Below, piece by piece: positions 26,832-36,407 of a DNA stretch of 64,000 nucleotides. How positions within the stretch are numbered: position 1 is the first letter of the stretch; each line of letters begins with the position of its first letter. Made by a program: the position numbers and the translations under genes. Origin of the DNA: Pseudomonas saudimassiliensis (GTDB taxonomy: Bacteria; Pseudomonadota; Gammaproteobacteria; Pseudomonadales; Pseudomonadaceae); NCBI RefSeq assembly GCF_000939975.1, contig NZ_LK391969.1:1499412-1563411 (forward strand), written 5' to 3'. The notes under the pieces are model-generated. The model was given only the letters and a program-made list of their open reading frames with translations. It was not told where the DNA came from and did not search any database.

Positions 26832-26978
26832 ATGAAACAATCCATTGCGGCATTCTTCATGCTTTTGATCCTCGTCGGCTGTGGCCAGAAAGGCCCGCTG
26901 TTCATGCCCGAAGAGACAGCCGGCCAGCCGGTTGATCCGGCGCGGGAAGAACTGACCCAGCAACCTACCGGAAACTGA
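26832..26978 (+). CDS. lptM: LptM (YifL/LppL) LPS-translocon maturation lipoprotein
   Basis: A 48-residue lipoprotein precursor: MKQSIAAFFMLLILVGCGQK with lipobox LVGC (Cys17), followed by the family motif GQKGPLFMPE. In E. coli LptM helps the LptDE translocon form correct disulfides. It sits directly before lysA with a 8-bp gap, as in many gammaproteobacteria. Confidence 0.9.
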   Translation: MKQSIAAFFMLLILVGCGQKGPLFMPEETAGQPVDPAREELTQQPTGN

Positions 26979-26986
26979 CCCTTTTC

Positions 26987-28240
26987 ATGAGTGAATTTCA
27001 ATACCAGAACGGCGAACTGCATGCCGAAGCCGTTGCCCTGTCCGCCATCGCCGAGCAGTATGGCACGCCCTGCTACGTCTATTCACGCCGCGCCATCGAG
27101 CAGGCCTTCCTGGCCTGGGATTCTGCGCTGGCGGGCCAGCCGCACCTGGTCTGCTTCGCGGTCAAGGCCAACTCCAACCTGGCCGTGCTGAATGTGCTGG
27201 CCCGCCTCGGCGCCGGTTTCGACATCGTCTCCGTCGGTGAATTGGAGCGGGTTCTGGCCGCTGGCGGCGACCCGGCCAAGGTGGTGTTCTCGGGGCTGGG
27301 CAAGACCGAGGAGGAAATGCGCCGGGCGCTGCAGGTCGGCATCAAGTGCTTCAACGTGGAGTCGGCCGCCGAGCTGGAGCGCCTGCAGAAGGTGGCGGCG
27401 GAGCTGGGCGTCCAGGCGCCGGTATCCCTTCGCGTCAACCCGGACGTGGATGCCCGGACCCACCCGTACATTTCTACCGGCCTCAAGGAAAACAAGTTCG
27501 GCATCGACATCACCACGGCGCTGGCGGTCTATCGCCGCGCGGCCGAGCTGCCAAACCTGGACGTGCAGGGCGCGGATTGCCACATCGGCTCCCAGCTGAC
27601 TGACGATACCCCGCTGATCGACGCGCTCGACCGCATGCTGCTGCTGGTCGACCAGCTGGCTGAGGAAGGCATCGAAGTCCGTCACCTGGATCTGGGCGGT
27701 GGCCTGGGGGTGACCTATGACGACGAAACGCCCCCCACGCCCGGCGAGTACCTGGCCAAGGTGCGCGAGAAAGTGGCGGGCCGCGACCTGACCCTGCTGT
27801 TCGAGCCGGGGCGCTCGATTGTCGCCAATGCCGGCCTGCTGGTGACCCAGGTCAACCTGCTCAAGCCCACCGAGCACAAGAACTTCGCCATCATCGACGC
27901 CGCCATGAACGACCTGATCCGCCCGGCACTGTACAGCGCCTGGATGGGGATCGATGCCGTGCGCCCGCGCGATGATGTTCCGGCCCAGGCCTGGGACCTG
28001 GTCGGTCCGGTTTGCGAAACCGGTGACTTCCTCGGCAAGGACCGGCAACTGGCACTGGCCGAGGGCGACCTGCTGGCGGTGCGTTCGGCCGGCGCCTACG
28101 GCTTCGTCATGAGCTCCAACTACAACTCGCGCCCGCGGGCGGCCGAGATCATGGTGGACGGCACCACAACCCACCTGATCCGCCGCCGGGAGACGATCAG
28201 CGAGCTGTTCGCCGGCGAGTCGCTGTTGCCCGAGGCCTGA
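26987..28240 (+). CDS. lysA: diaminopimelate decarboxylase
   Basis: A 417-residue PLP enzyme of the alanine-racemase fold that converts meso-diaminopimelate to L-lysine. The PLP lysine is in [13 protein letters not shown] near residue 50, HIGSQ near residue 203, the glycine loop [11 protein letters not shown] near residue 237, [11 protein letters not shown] near residue 285, and the catalytic Cys region [14 protein letters not shown] near residue 342. It is followed by dapF one base later, so consecutive steps of the lysine pathway share a transcript. Confidence 0.96.
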   Translation: MSEFQYQNGELHAEAVALSAIAEQYGTPCYVYSRRAIEQAFLAWDSALAGQPHLVCFAVKANSNLAVLNVLARLGAGFDIVSVGELERVLAAGGDPAKVVFSGLGKTEEEMRRALQVGIKCFNVESAAELERLQKVAAELGVQAPVSLRVNPDVDARTHPYISTGLKENKFGIDITTALAVYRRAAELPNLDVQGADCHIGSQLTDDTPLIDALDRMLLLVDQLAEEGIEVRHLDLGGGLGVTYDDETPPTPGEYLAKVREKVAGRDLTLLFEPGRSIVANAGLLVTQVNLLKPTEHKNFAIIDAAMNDLIRPALYSAWMGIDAVRPRDDVPAQAWDLVGPVCETGDFLGKDRQLALAEGDLLAVRSAGAYGFVMSSNYNSRPRAAEIMVDGTTTHLIRRRETISELFAGESLLPEA

Positions 28241-28241
28241 G

Positions 28242-29072
28242 ATGCTGCTGCGATTCACCAAGATGCATGGTCTGGGCAATGACTTCATGGTCATTGACCT
28301 GGTGACCCAGCACGCCCAGCTGTCCCCCAGACTGATCCGCCAGTGGAGCGATCGGCATACCGGCATCGGCTTCGACCAGTTGCTGGTGGTCGAGCCCCCG
28401 GGCGATCCCGACGTGGACTTTCGCTACCGTATCTACAATGCCGATGGCAGCGAAGTGGAGCAGTGCGGCAACGGCGCGCGCTGCTTCGCCCGCTTCGTCC
28501 AGGACAAGCGCCTGACGGCCAAAGCGGAAATCCGCGTAGAGACCGCCGGCGGGCTGATTACCCTGAAGGTTCGCCGCGACGGCCAGGTGACGGTGGACAT
28601 GGGCGCGCCCCGCTTCACCCCGGCAGAGATCCCCTTTACCGCCGATCGAGAAGCCGTGAGCTACCCACTGGAGGTCGGCACTCGCACCCTGGAGGTCGCC
28701 GCCATCTCCATGGGCAACCCCCATTGCGTGACGCTGGTGGACGATCTGGACAGCTATCCGGTGGCGGAGCTCGGCCCGCTGATCGAGCATCATCCCCGCT
28801 TCCCCAAGCGCGTGAATGCCGGCTTCCTGCAGCTGATCGACCAGCACCAGGCCCAGCTGCGTGTGCACGAGCGCGGCGCTGGCGAGACCCAGGCCTGCGG
28901 CACCGGCGCCTGCGCCGCAGCGGTGGCCGGTATCCGGCTCGGCCACCTGAAGTCACCGGTCACCATCCGCCTACCCGGCGGCACCCTGAAAATCGAATGG
29001 GCCGGTCCCGGCCAGCCGGTGCTGATGACCGGCCCGGCCGCCCGGGTCTATGAAGGACAGATACGCATATGA
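28242..29072 (+). CDS. dapF: diaminopimelate epimerase
   Basis: A 276-residue cofactor-independent racemase that interconverts LL- and meso-diaminopimelate for lysine and peptidoglycan. Both catalytic Cys are visible: [13 protein letters not shown] near residue 75 and [16 protein letters not shown] near residue 220. The start is separated from the lysA stop by one base, and its stop overlaps the next gene by 4 bp (ATGA). Confidence 0.96.
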   Translation: MLLRFTKMHGLGNDFMVIDLVTQHAQLSPRLIRQWSDRHTGIGFDQLLVVEPPGDPDVDFRYRIYNADGSEVEQCGNGARCFARFVQDKRLTAKAEIRVETAGGLITLKVRRDGQVTVDMGAPRFTPAEIPFTADREAVSYPLEVGTRTLEVAAISMGNPHCVTLVDDLDSYPVAELGPLIEHHPRFPKRVNAGFLQLIDQHQAQLRVHERGAGETQACGTGACAAAVAGIRLGHLKSPVTIRLPGGTLKIEWAGPGQPVLMTGPAARVYEGQIRI

Positions 29073-29776
29073 CCGACACCAGCGTGACTGACGTGACCGA
29101 ACTGGATTCCGCCGTGGTTGCAGATTACCTGCGCCGCCATCCGGCGTTCTTCGTTGAGCACGACGAACTGTTGCTCGACCTCTTTATTCCGCACCAGTCC
29201 GGCCAGGCCGTGTCCCTGGTGGAGCGGCAGGTGAAGCTGCTACGCGAGCGCAACATCGATGCGCGCCACCGGCTCAGCCAACTGATGGACGTGGCCCGGG
29301 AAAATGACCGACTGTTCGAAAAGAGCCGCCGGCTGATTCTCAGCCTGCTGGAGTCCCAGGACGTCGAAGAGGTCATCGCCAACATCGAGGACAGCCTGCG
29401 GGACGACTTCCAGGTGCCCTTCGTCAGCCTGATCCTGTTCAGCGAAACGCCCCGCGTCGGCAATGCCCGCTACGCGACCCACAGCGAAGCCCGGGACGCC
29501 ATCGGTCACCTGCTGGACAGCAACAAGACCCTCAGCGGGGTGCTGCGCAATCATGAGCTGCTGTTTTTGTTCGGCCCCGAGGGAGAGCAAGTGGCCTCCA
29601 CCGCCCTGGCGCCGATCCAGCACCAGGGCTTGCATGGCGTGCTGGCGCTGGGCAGCCGGGACCCGCAGCAGTACCGGAGCGCCACCGGCACGCTGTTTCT
29701 CGGGTATATCGCCGACGCCCTGGCGCGGGTGTTGCTGCGCCAGCGGCCGCTGAGCTGCGAGCCGCGGCTCCGGTAA
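29069..29776 (+). CDS. DUF484 family protein (GAF-like fold)
   Basis: A 235-residue protein of the DUF484 family: a helical N-terminus with [20 protein letters not shown] and [14 protein letters not shown], then a GAF-like domain with a loop resembling a nucleotide-sensing pocket. In Pseudomonas it always lies between dapF and xerC; its biochemical role is not known. ATGA overlap with dapF and TAATG overlap with xerC indicate translational coupling. Confidence 0.9.
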   Translation: MTDTSVTDVTELDSAVVADYLRRHPAFFVEHDELLLDLFIPHQSGQAVSLVERQVKLLRERNIDARHRLSQLMDVARENDRLFEKSRRLILSLLESQDVEEVIANIEDSLRDDFQVPFVSLILFSETPRVGNARYATHSEARDAIGHLLDSNKTLSGVLRNHELLFLFGPEGEQVASTALAPIQHQGLHGVLALGSRDPQQYRSATGTLFLGYIADALARVLLRQRPLSCEPRLR

Positions 29777-30684
29777 TGGACGCCGCGCCGCTGCAGGCAG
29801 AGCTGGACAACTTTCTCGGCCACCTGCACAGCGAACGACAGCTGTCGCCCCGCACGCTGGAGGCCTACCGCCGCGATCTGACCAGCCTGAGCCGGTTCCT
29901 GGATGAGCGTGGCATCGGCGACTGGAACACCGTGGACAGCGCGCTACTGCGCCTGTACATCGCCAGTCGGCATCAGGCCGGGTTGACCGGGCGCAGCCTG
30001 CAGCGCGAGCTCAGTGCCATCCGCAGCCTGTACCGCTATCTGCTGCGCGAGCGGCGGTGCCGGCACAACCCGGCCCTGGACCTGCGTCCGCCCAAGTCCC
30101 CCCGCAAGCTGCCGCGCACCCTGGATGCGGACCTGGCGTCCCGACTGCTCGATGGGGGCGACAGCGACGACTGGCTGACCCTCCGCGACCACGCCATGCT
30201 CGAGCTCTTCTATTCCTCCGGCCTGCGGCTGTCCGAACTGGCGGGCCTGGACCTGGACCGACTCGACCTCGATGGCGGCGAGGTACGGGTGCTTGGCAAG
30301 GGTAACAAGACCCGGGTGCTGCCGGTCGGCCGCAAGGCTCGCGAGGCCCTGCGCGCCTGGCTCAAGGTCCGGCCGCCAACGGCCGCCGCCGGCCAGCCGG
30401 TGTTCGTCGGCCTGCAGGGCCGGCGCTTGACGCCCCGGGCGATCCAGCTGCGGGTACAGCGTTACGGCGAGGAGCATATCGGCCAGCACCTGCATCCGCA
30501 TATGCTCAGGCACTCCTTCGCCAGCCATCTGCTGGAGTCCTCCGGCGATCTGCGCGCGGTGCAGGAGCTGCTGGGCCACACCGATATCAGCACCACCCAG
30601 GTGTACACTCATCTGGACTTCCAGCATCTGGCCGAGGTGTACGATAGCGCTCACCCCCGAGCCAAACGCAAGTCCGACGACTGA
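29776..30684 (+). CDS. xerC: tyrosine recombinase XerC
   Basis: A 302-residue site-specific recombinase that resolves chromosome dimers at dif with XerD. The N-terminal SAM-like domain has [19 protein letters not shown]; the catalytic residues are Arg in [12 protein letters not shown], His-Arg in [12 protein letters not shown], His in [10 protein letters not shown] and Tyr in QVYTHLDFQ. Context in the dapF-DUF484-xerC-HAD order marks it as the housekeeping XerC, not a phage or island integrase. Confidence 0.95.
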   Translation: MDAAPLQAELDNFLGHLHSERQLSPRTLEAYRRDLTSLSRFLDERGIGDWNTVDSALLRLYIASRHQAGLTGRSLQRELSAIRSLYRYLLRERRCRHNPALDLRPPKSPRKLPRTLDADLASRLLDGGDSDDWLTLRDHAMLELFYSSGLRLSELAGLDLDRLDLDGGEVRVLGKGNKTRVLPVGRKAREALRAWLKVRPPTAAAGQPVFVGLQGRRLTPRAIQLRVQRYGEEHIGQHLHPHMLRHSFASHLLESSGDLRAVQELLGHTDISTTQVYTHLDFQHLAEVYDSAHPRAKRKSDD

Positions 30685-30699
30685 TCCGCGGGAGATGCC

Positions 30700-31398
30700 A
30701 TGTTTCAACTACTGACCTTCGATCTGGACAACACCCTGTGGGAGACCGAGTCGGTGGTCGCCGCCGCCGAACAGACCCTGTTGAACTGGCTGGACCACCA
30801 TGCGCCGCTGTTCAACCAGCGGCTCGACCAGGCGGCGCGGCGCGCCCTGCGCCAGGAGGTGCTGGCGGCCGACCCCGAGCTGCGCCACCGGGTGACCGCC
30901 CTGCGCATCGCGGTGCTGGAGCATGGGTTACGCAAGGCCGGCTACTCGCCCGAGCAAGCCGCAGAGCTGGCCCTGGCAGGCTTTGAGGTGTTTCTCGAAG
31001 CCCGCCATGCGCTGACCTTCTTCCCGCATTGTGAGCCCCTGCTGGAGGAACTGTCCCGGCACTACCAGCTGGCGACCATCTCCAATGGCAATGCCGATGT
31101 GCGCCGCCTGGGCCTGGAAAAGTACTTCAAGATCATCGTATCAGCCGACGAGATCGGCCTGAGCAAGCCGGATCCCGCGCCCTTTCGCGCCGCGCTGGAA
31201 CGCGCCGGCGTAGAGCCGCATGAGGCGCTGCACATTGGCGATCACCCGATCGACGACATCCAGGGCGCACGTGACGCCGGCTTGCGTACGCTGTGGTTCA
31301 ATCGACTGGGGCTGGAATGGGCGGAGCCGGAACGGCCCCATGGGGAGGTGCGCTGCCTGAGTGAGATCCCCGGCTGGCTGCGCAGCTATCGGGGCTGA
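30700..31398 (+). CDS. HAD family hydrolase (YigB-like)
   Basis: A 232-residue haloacid dehalogenase superfamily phosphatase. Motif I is FDLDNTLWETES with both catalytic Asp at residues 6 and 8, motif II is ATISNGNADV, and motif III/IV are LSKPDPAPF and HIGDHPIDDIQGARDAG. The cap lies between residues 20 and 95. In E. coli the homologue downstream of xerC, YigB, dephosphorylates FMN and sugar phosphates; the same role is plausible. GGAG precedes the ATG. Confidence 0.87.
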   Translation: MFQLLTFDLDNTLWETESVVAAAEQTLLNWLDHHAPLFNQRLDQAARRALRQEVLAADPELRHRVTALRIAVLEHGLRKAGYSPEQAAELALAGFEVFLEARHALTFFPHCEPLLEELSRHYQLATISNGNADVRRLGLEKYFKIIVSADEIGLSKPDPAPFRAALERAGVEPHEALHIGDHPIDDIQGARDAGLRTLWFNRLGLEWAEPERPHGEVRCLSEIPGWLRSYRG

Positions 31399-31418
31399 TT
31401 ACTCTGCTCGGCGTGCAA

Positions 31419-31440
31419 CGAGCCCGCAGAGGCGGGCTCG
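31419..31440. terminator. stem-loop between the HAD gene and sutA
   Basis: CGAGCCCGC and GCGGGCTCG form a perfect 9-bp stem around AGAG in the 58-bp gap between two converging genes. No T tract follows on either side, so it is probably a weak or factor-assisted bidirectional end. Confidence 0.5.
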
Positions 31441-31456
31441 CCAATACCACGATACG

Positions 31457-31762
31457 TCAGATCGGGCGACTACCGTATTTGCCTTCAGGCTTCTTCGGCG
31501 GATCGCCCAGCGCGTTGTTGTCGACTTCCTGAACCTTGCCGCCACGGGCGAGGAACTCCTCCATCTGCCGCGCCAGCATTTCCCGCTCACGAGCCTTGGC
31601 TTCCAGGGATAACCCTTCCAGCGGGTCGTCCTGACTGGCCGCCTTCTTGCGCGGTTTTACCGCTGGCTCGTCATCGTCCTCCATGGCGTCGGTTTCATCA
31701 ACGTCACTGTTGTCTACCTCTTCATCCTGCAGGTCTTCATCTTCGATATCGTCATCACTCAT
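31457..31762 (-). CDS. sutA: SutA, RNA polymerase-binding transcriptional regulator
   Basis: A 101-residue acidic protein. The first 35 residues are almost all Asp/Glu with small residues (SDDDIEDEDLQDEEVDNSDV), followed by a basic patch KPRKKA, a helix (LEGLSLEAKAREREMLARQM) and a flexible tail ending KPEGKYGSRPI. This matches SutA of P. aeruginosa, which binds the polymerase beta subunit and raises ribosomal and housekeeping transcription during slow growth. The assignment is by sequence character and known family, restricted to Pseudomonas relatives. Confidence 0.85.
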   Translation of the reverse strand: MSDDDIEDEDLQDEEVDNSDVDETDAMEDDDEPAVKPRKKAASQDDPLEGLSLEAKAREREMLARQMEEFLARGGKVQEVDNNALGDPPKKPEGKYGSRPI

Positions 31763-31850
31763 GGCATTCCTCCGCTTGAAACCTGGCTATATATAGCGCA
31801 ACAGAGGGATTTGAACAGAGGGTGAACGAAAATTTTTCTCTCGAGAAGAC

Positions 31851-32306
31851 TCACAAGTCCTGCAGGCGACCACATTGCTCCGCTAGACGCCGGGTTTCAC
31901 CCTCCTCCAGGGCCAGCACATTACGCATCAGTTCGGCCGCTGCCGGAATAGCAGCCCGACCGGTCATGGAGGTGTATACCTCGATCAACTGGTCATGCAG
32001 TTTGAATACCTGCTCGCTGATGCCGTTGAAATCCTTGCCGGCGAAGCTCAGCTCCCAGTCGGCCCGCGGCGGCAGATCCTCACCGAGGTGTTCGTAGAGC
32101 CAGGTGCGGCTTTCCGCCTCGCCGGCCTGAACCCGGAACTGCTCCACCTTGTCGGCGATCTCCCGCTCGTGCTCGGCGATATATTCCATCAACCAGCGAC
32201 TGCGCTGGTCGGACTCGGGCGCGAGGTCGCGCTCCAGGGCCTCGGCGACGGTGGTGTGCAGGTCTCTGGTCCATTCCAGCAGATAATCGAACGTCTCGGC
32301 TTTCAT
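31851..32306 (-). CDS. uncharacterised helical protein, 151 aa
   Basis: The protein is predicted all-helical, with no signal peptide or membrane segment. Glu/His-rich helices (LMEYIAEHEREIADKVEQF, then LMRNVLALEEGETRRLAEQ) recall a ferritin-like bundle, but a full metal-ligand pattern cannot be confirmed. It lies between amtB and sutA on the same strand with a stem-loop on its amtB side, so it probably has its own promoter. GGGAG lies before the ATG at 32306; a longer frame upstream lacks such a site. Confidence 0.8.
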   Translation of the reverse strand: MKAETFDYLLEWTRDLHTTVAEALERDLAPESDQRSRWLMEYIAEHEREIADKVEQFRVQAGEAESRTWLYEHLGEDLPPRADWELSFAGKDFNGISEQVFKLHDQLIEVYTSMTGRAAIPAAAELMRNVLALEEGETRRLAEQCGRLQDL

Positions 32307-32409
32307 GCGGATCTCCCTGGTAAAAAATAACGCGTTCACCAGCTTGGACCCTGGCCAGGGCGGCAAGTTTGCTGTTTCTCGGGCAATCAGCGCATGATCG
32401 GCTGGCGGC

Positions 32410-32449
32410 GCAACGCAAACAGGGCGCCGAAGCGCCCTGTTTGCGTTGC
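32410..32449 (-). terminator. 18-bp perfect stem-loop downstream of amtB, UUCG loop on the amtB strand
   Basis: GCAACGCAAACAGGGCGC pairs perfectly over 18 bp with its complement. Read on the minus strand the loop is UUCG closed by C-G, one of the most stable RNA tetraloops. It begins 31 bases after the amtB stop. No U tract follows, so it may protect the glnK-amtB mRNA end as well as stop transcription. Confidence 0.7.
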
Positions 32450-32480
32450 ATGGCGAGGCGAGGCGAAGGCCCCGCCGCGT

Positions 32481-33725
32481 TTATTTCTTGCCGGTGAACT
32501 CGGGATAGGCCTCCATACCGCATTCGGAGATATCCACACCTTCGTATTCTTCCGCCTCGGAGATGCGAATTCCCATCACCACCTTGATGATGCCCCAGAC
32601 CAGCAGGCTGGCAATGAACACCCAGCCGAAGATCGCCAGCACACCAACCAGTTGCGCACCGAAGGTGGCCTCGGCATTGCTCAGCGGCACCGCCAGCACA
32701 CCCCAGATACCGGCCGAGCCGTGGGCCGAGATGGCGCCGGCCGGGTCGTCGATCTTCAGCCGATCCAGCGCCAGCACGCTGAACACCACGATCACACCAC
32801 CCACGGCACCGACCAGCATCGCGCCGAGGGCGGTCGGGGAAAGCGGGTCAGCGGTGATGGATACCAGACCCGCCAGCGCGCCGTTGAGGAGCATGGTCAG
32901 ATCGGTCTTGCCGAACAGCAGGCGGGACACGATCATCGCGGCGATCAGGCCACCGGCGGCCGCCAGGTTGGTGTTCACCATGACCTGGGCCACATGATTG
33001 GCCGATTCAATGTCGGAGATCTTCAGCTCGGAGCCGCCGTTGAAGCCGAACCAGCCCATCCACAGGATGAAGATACCCAGGGTAGACAGCGCCAGGTTGC
33101 AGCCAGGGATCGCGTTGATCTGTCCGTTCGGACCGTATTTGCCCTTGCGCGGCCCCAGCAGGATGACGCCGGCCAGCGCAGCTGCCCCGCCGGCCATGTG
33201 CACGATGCCGGACCCCGCGTAATCGGAGTAGCCCATCTCGCTCAGCCAACCACCACCCCAGCTCCAGGCGCCCTGGATCGGGTAGATGAAGCCGGTCATG
33301 ATGACGGCGAACAGCAGGAAGGCCCAGAGGCGCATGCGTTCGGCCACGGCGCCCGAGACGATGGACATGCAGGCACCGGCAAAGACGATCTGGAAGAAGA
33401 AGTCGGCGCGGCTGGAATAATAGGGCGCATCCTCTCCTCCGGCCATGACCGCATCGAGGGTGTTTTCATCCCCGATCAGCATGCCCAGGCTCGGAAAGAT
33501 CGGGCCGGTGGATGAGTACATGATGTAGTAGCCGACCAGCAGGTACATGATCGACGCAATGGCAAAGAGTGCGATGTTCTTGGCGAGGATTTCGGTTGTA
33601 CTCTTGGTGCGTACCAGACCGGCTTCGAGCATGGCAAAACCGCAGGCCATCCACATCACCAGCACGGCACACACCAGAAAGTAGAACGTATCGAGCGCGT
33701 ACTTCAGTTGTACGATGTCTTCCAT
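32481..33725 (-). CDS. amtB: ammonium transporter AmtB
   Basis: A 414-residue membrane protein with about 11 helices and no cleaved signal. Typical segments include YFLVCAVLVMWMACGFAMLE, GLVRTKSTTEILAKNIALF, GAWSWGGGWLSEMGYSDYAG with the pore entry Trp, and VHMAGGAAALAGVI with one of the paired pore His. Amt proteins move ammonium in when nitrogen is scarce and are plugged by GlnK. glnK lies 56 bp upstream. The ATG at 33725 has GGGGGG seven bases upstream; a TTG two codons earlier is less likely. Confidence 0.96.
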   Translation of the reverse strand: MEDIVQLKYALDTFYFLVCAVLVMWMACGFAMLEAGLVRTKSTTEILAKNIALFAIASIMYLLVGYYIMYSSTGPIFPSLGMLIGDENTLDAVMAGGEDAPYYSSRADFFFQIVFAGACMSIVSGAVAERMRLWAFLLFAVIMTGFIYPIQGAWSWGGGWLSEMGYSDYAGSGIVHMAGGAAALAGVILLGPRKGKYGPNGQINAIPGCNLALSTLGIFILWMGWFGFNGGSELKISDIESANHVAQVMVNTNLAAAGGLIAAMIVSRLLFGKTDLTMLLNGALAGLVSITADPLSPTALGAMLVGAVGGVIVVFSVLALDRLKIDDPAGAISAHGSAGIWGVLAVPLSNAEATFGAQLVGVLAIFGWVFIASLLVWGIIKVVMGIRISEAEEYEGVDISECGMEAYPEFTGKK

Positions 33726-33781
33726 AATCAAGCCCCCCAGATAGGCTTTATTACTACTGTCAGCGAATCGGCAAACGAACG

Positions 33782-34165
<384 letters not shown>

Positions 34166-34366
34166 CTATGCCGAGTTAAAGCCTTTTAAAATCGGACTTT
34201 GCACGGATGTGTGCAGAAAGAACCTGCAGCACCCCGGCTGGCCGCCGGCGTCGGCCCCTGCTCTGTAGGGGCCAGCCGCACCGAGGGGCGTCGCGGCGTG
34301 CGCTGTGTCACAGTTCCGACACTGCGCTATTTCGGTTCCGCCCATGATCCGGCTACCCTGCACCAC

Positions 34367-34382
34367 TGCAGAAACCCTGCCA
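34367..34382 (-). promoter_or_regulatory. sigma-54 promoter of glnK-amtB
   Basis: On the minus strand the sequence is TGGCAGGGTTTCTGCA: GG and GC 10 bases apart, with TGGCA complete and one mismatch in the -12 element (CTGCA for TTGCA). It is about 245 bp before the glnK start, leaving a leader of roughly 235 bases. An NtrC dyad lies upstream, and glnK-amtB is a classical NtrC target. Confidence 0.75.
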
Positions 34383-34456
34383 CATTTGAAATTTTCTTTT
34401 CTTTCAGCAAGTTAAGGATATTCCAAGGCGTTGCCGAGGCCGCTGAACACGGCCTT

Positions 34457-34473
34457 TGCACCGGCGTGGTGCA
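34457..34473. promoter_or_regulatory. NtrC binding site upstream of glnK
   Basis: TGCACCGGCGTGGTGCA is a perfect TGCACC-N5-GGTGCA dyad, the textbook NtrC enhancer sequence. Its centre is about 107 bp upstream of the start predicted from the sigma-54 site, a normal enhancer distance. It could also influence ubiK, which starts 134 bp away in the other direction. Confidence 0.82.
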
Positions 34474-34606
34474 GCGCGAGCGAGCCGATGCGCCACAGAT
34501 GGGCAGCGGACCGGCTACGGTTTGGGGCAGGCGGCTGCGGATGCTAGACTGCCAGCTGATCCGGCCGTCGCCGGCGCCACCCAATTGACCGGAAACGGAA
34601 ACGCCC

Positions 34607-34849
34607 ATGTTGCATAAAGTCTTGTTTGATACCGTCGGCTCTCAGGCCGCGAAACTGCTGATGAACGATGGCGCCCGGCCCACCGCCGAGGTGGAGAAAC
34701 AGCTCAAGGCCATGCTGCAAAGCGCGTTGGCCAAGCTGGATGTGGTCAGCCGTGAAGAGTTCGAGACCCAGCAGATCGTCCTGCTGCGCACCCGGGAACG
34801 CCTGGAGGCGCTGGAAAAACGCGTGGCGGAGCTGGAACAGCAACCCTGA
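34607..34849 (+). CDS. ubiK: ubiquinone biosynthesis accessory factor UbiK
   Basis: An 80-residue member of the BMFP/YqiC family. The C-terminal half is a coiled coil (EEFETQQIVLLRTRERLEAL, then KRVAELEQQP) that trimerises; the N-terminal half is an amphipathic helix. UbiK binds UbiJ and lipids in the Ubi complex. Between glnK and comM, as in P. aeruginosa. Confidence 0.9.
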   Translation: MLHKVLFDTVGSQAAKLLMNDGARPTAEVEKQLKAMLQSALAKLDVVSREEFETQQIVLLRTRERLEALEKRVAELEQQP

Positions 34850-34898
34850 CGGCGCCGCCGTCACAGCCTCCATAGCGGAGGCGATCAAGGAGTGATCA

Positions 34899-36407
34899 AT
34901 GTCCCTGGCGATCGTTCACAGCCGCGCCAAGTTGGGGATCCAGGCACCCCCCGTGATGGTGGAGGTGCATCTGGCCAACGGCATGCCGAGCCTGACGCTG
35001 GTCGGGCTGCCGGAAACCGCGGTACGGGAAAGCAAGGACCGGGTGCGCAGCGCGCTGCAAAACGCCCGGCTCGAGTTCCCCAGTCTCAAACGCATCACCA
35101 TCAACCTGGCACCCGCTGACCTGCCTAAAGAGGGTGGCCGCTTCGACCTGGCGATCGCCCTGGGGCTGCTCGCTGCCAGCGGGCAGATCGCGGCGACGAG
35201 CCTGGAGCACTGCGAGGTACTGGGCGAACTGGCGCTGTCAGGCGAACTGCGCCCCGTGCAGGGCGTGCTGCCGGCGGCGTTGGCCTGCCGCGATAACCAG
35301 CGCACCCTGCTATTGCCCCGCGCCAATGCAGCGGAGGCCTCCCTGGTGCGCGGTGTGGAGATCATCGCCGCCGATCATTTGCTGGAGCTGTGCGAGCATC
35401 TGCGTGGGGAGCAACTCCTGCCTCCGGTGGCGCCCGGGCAACGACCGCCGCTGGCAGACAATCTGCCCGACCTGCGCGACGTGCAGGGCCAGGCACAGGC
35501 CAAGCGGGCGCTGATCGTGGCGGCGGCCGGCTCCCATAACCTGCTGCTGTTTGGCCCGCCGGGCACCGGCAAGACCCTGCTGGCCAGCCGCCTGCCCGGC
35601 ATCCTGCCGGCGCTGGAGGAAGACGAGGCGCTCGAAGTGGCAGCGATCCAATCGGTATGTGGGCGCGGCATGCTGCAACACTGGCCGAGCCGCCCATTCC
35701 GCGCGCCCCATCATGGCGCATCCGCTGCGGCCCTGGTCGGCGGCGGCAGCCAACCGCGGCCCGGCGAGATAAGCCAGGCTCACCACGGCGTGCTGTTTCT
35801 CGATGAGCTACCGGAGTTCGATCGCAAGGTGCTGGAGATGCTCCGCGAGCCCATGGAGTCGGGGGAAATTCATATTGCCCGGGCCCGGGAACAGCTGTCG
35901 TTTCCTGCCCGGTTCCAATTGATCGCGGCCATGAACCCCTGCCCCTGTGGCTACCAGGGTGACCCTTCAGGCCGCTGCCGCTGCTCACCGGAACAGGTCG
36001 AGCGCTATCGCAGCAAGCTGTCCGGCCCGCTGCTGGATCGGATCGACCTGCACCTGGCCATGCACAACGAAGCCTTCAGCCTGGCTGGCCAGACCGACAA
36101 CAAGCCCGATAGCGCCGAGGCCGCTGCCGCGGTAGCCGCCGCCCGGGATCGCCAGTTAAGGCGCCAGGGTTGCCTGAATGCCCATCTCGACTTGCAAGGG
36201 GTAGGCCAGCACTGCGCCCTGCAGCAGGCCGATGCCCGTTGGCTGGAGCAGGCGGTGGAACGGTTGGGGTTATCCCGGCGGGCCAGTCACCGCGCCCTGA
36301 AGGTAGCGCGAACCTTGGCGGACCTTGAGGAGCAGCGTGATATCGGCAAGCCGCACCTGGCAGAAGCGCTGCAATACCGGCAACTGGACCGGCGGCCGCT
36401 CAACTGA
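34899..36407 (+). CDS. comM: YifB/ComM family Mg-chelatase-like AAA+ ATPase
   Basis: A 502-residue protein: N-terminal Lon-like ChlI domain (VMVEVHLANGMPSLTLVGLP), central AAA+ domain with Walker A GPPGTGKTLLASRLPG near residue 220 and Walker B GVLFLDELPEF near residue 297, a Cys-rich insert CPCGYQGDPSGRCRCSPEQ, and the C-terminal Mg-chelatase domain (LSRRASHRALKVARTLADL). ComM-type helicases promote branch migration during natural transformation; whether this strain is competent is unknown. Its stop overlaps the convergent EAL gene by 8 bp. Confidence 0.92.
   Translation: MSLAIVHSRAKLGIQAPPVMVEVHLANGMPSLTLVGLPETAVRESKDRVRSALQNARLEFPSLKRITINLAPADLPKEGGRFDLAIALGLLAASGQIAATSLEHCEVLGELALSGELRPVQGVLPAALACRDNQRTLLLPRANAAEASLVRGVEIIAADHLLELCEHLRGEQLLPPVAPGQRPPLADNLPDLRDVQGQAQAKRALIVAAAGSHNLLLFGPPGTGKTLLASRLPGILPALEEDEALEVAAIQSVCGRGMLQHWPSRPFRAPHHGASAAALVGGGSQPRPGEISQAHHGVLFLDELPEFDRKVLEMLREPMESGEIHIARAREQLSFPARFQLIAAMNPCPCGYQGDPSGRCRCSPEQVERYRSKLSGPLLDRIDLHLAMHNEAFSLAGQTDNKPDSAEAAAAVAAARDRQLRRQGCLNAHLDLQGVGQHCALQQADARWLEQAVERLGLSRRASHRALKVARTLADLEEQRDIGKPHLAEALQYRQLDRRPLN

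Noticed and set aside
29776-30684. Tyrosine recombinase as a mobile-element integrase
   Set aside because: Gene order dapF-DUF484-xerC-HAD is the conserved chromosomal XerC context.
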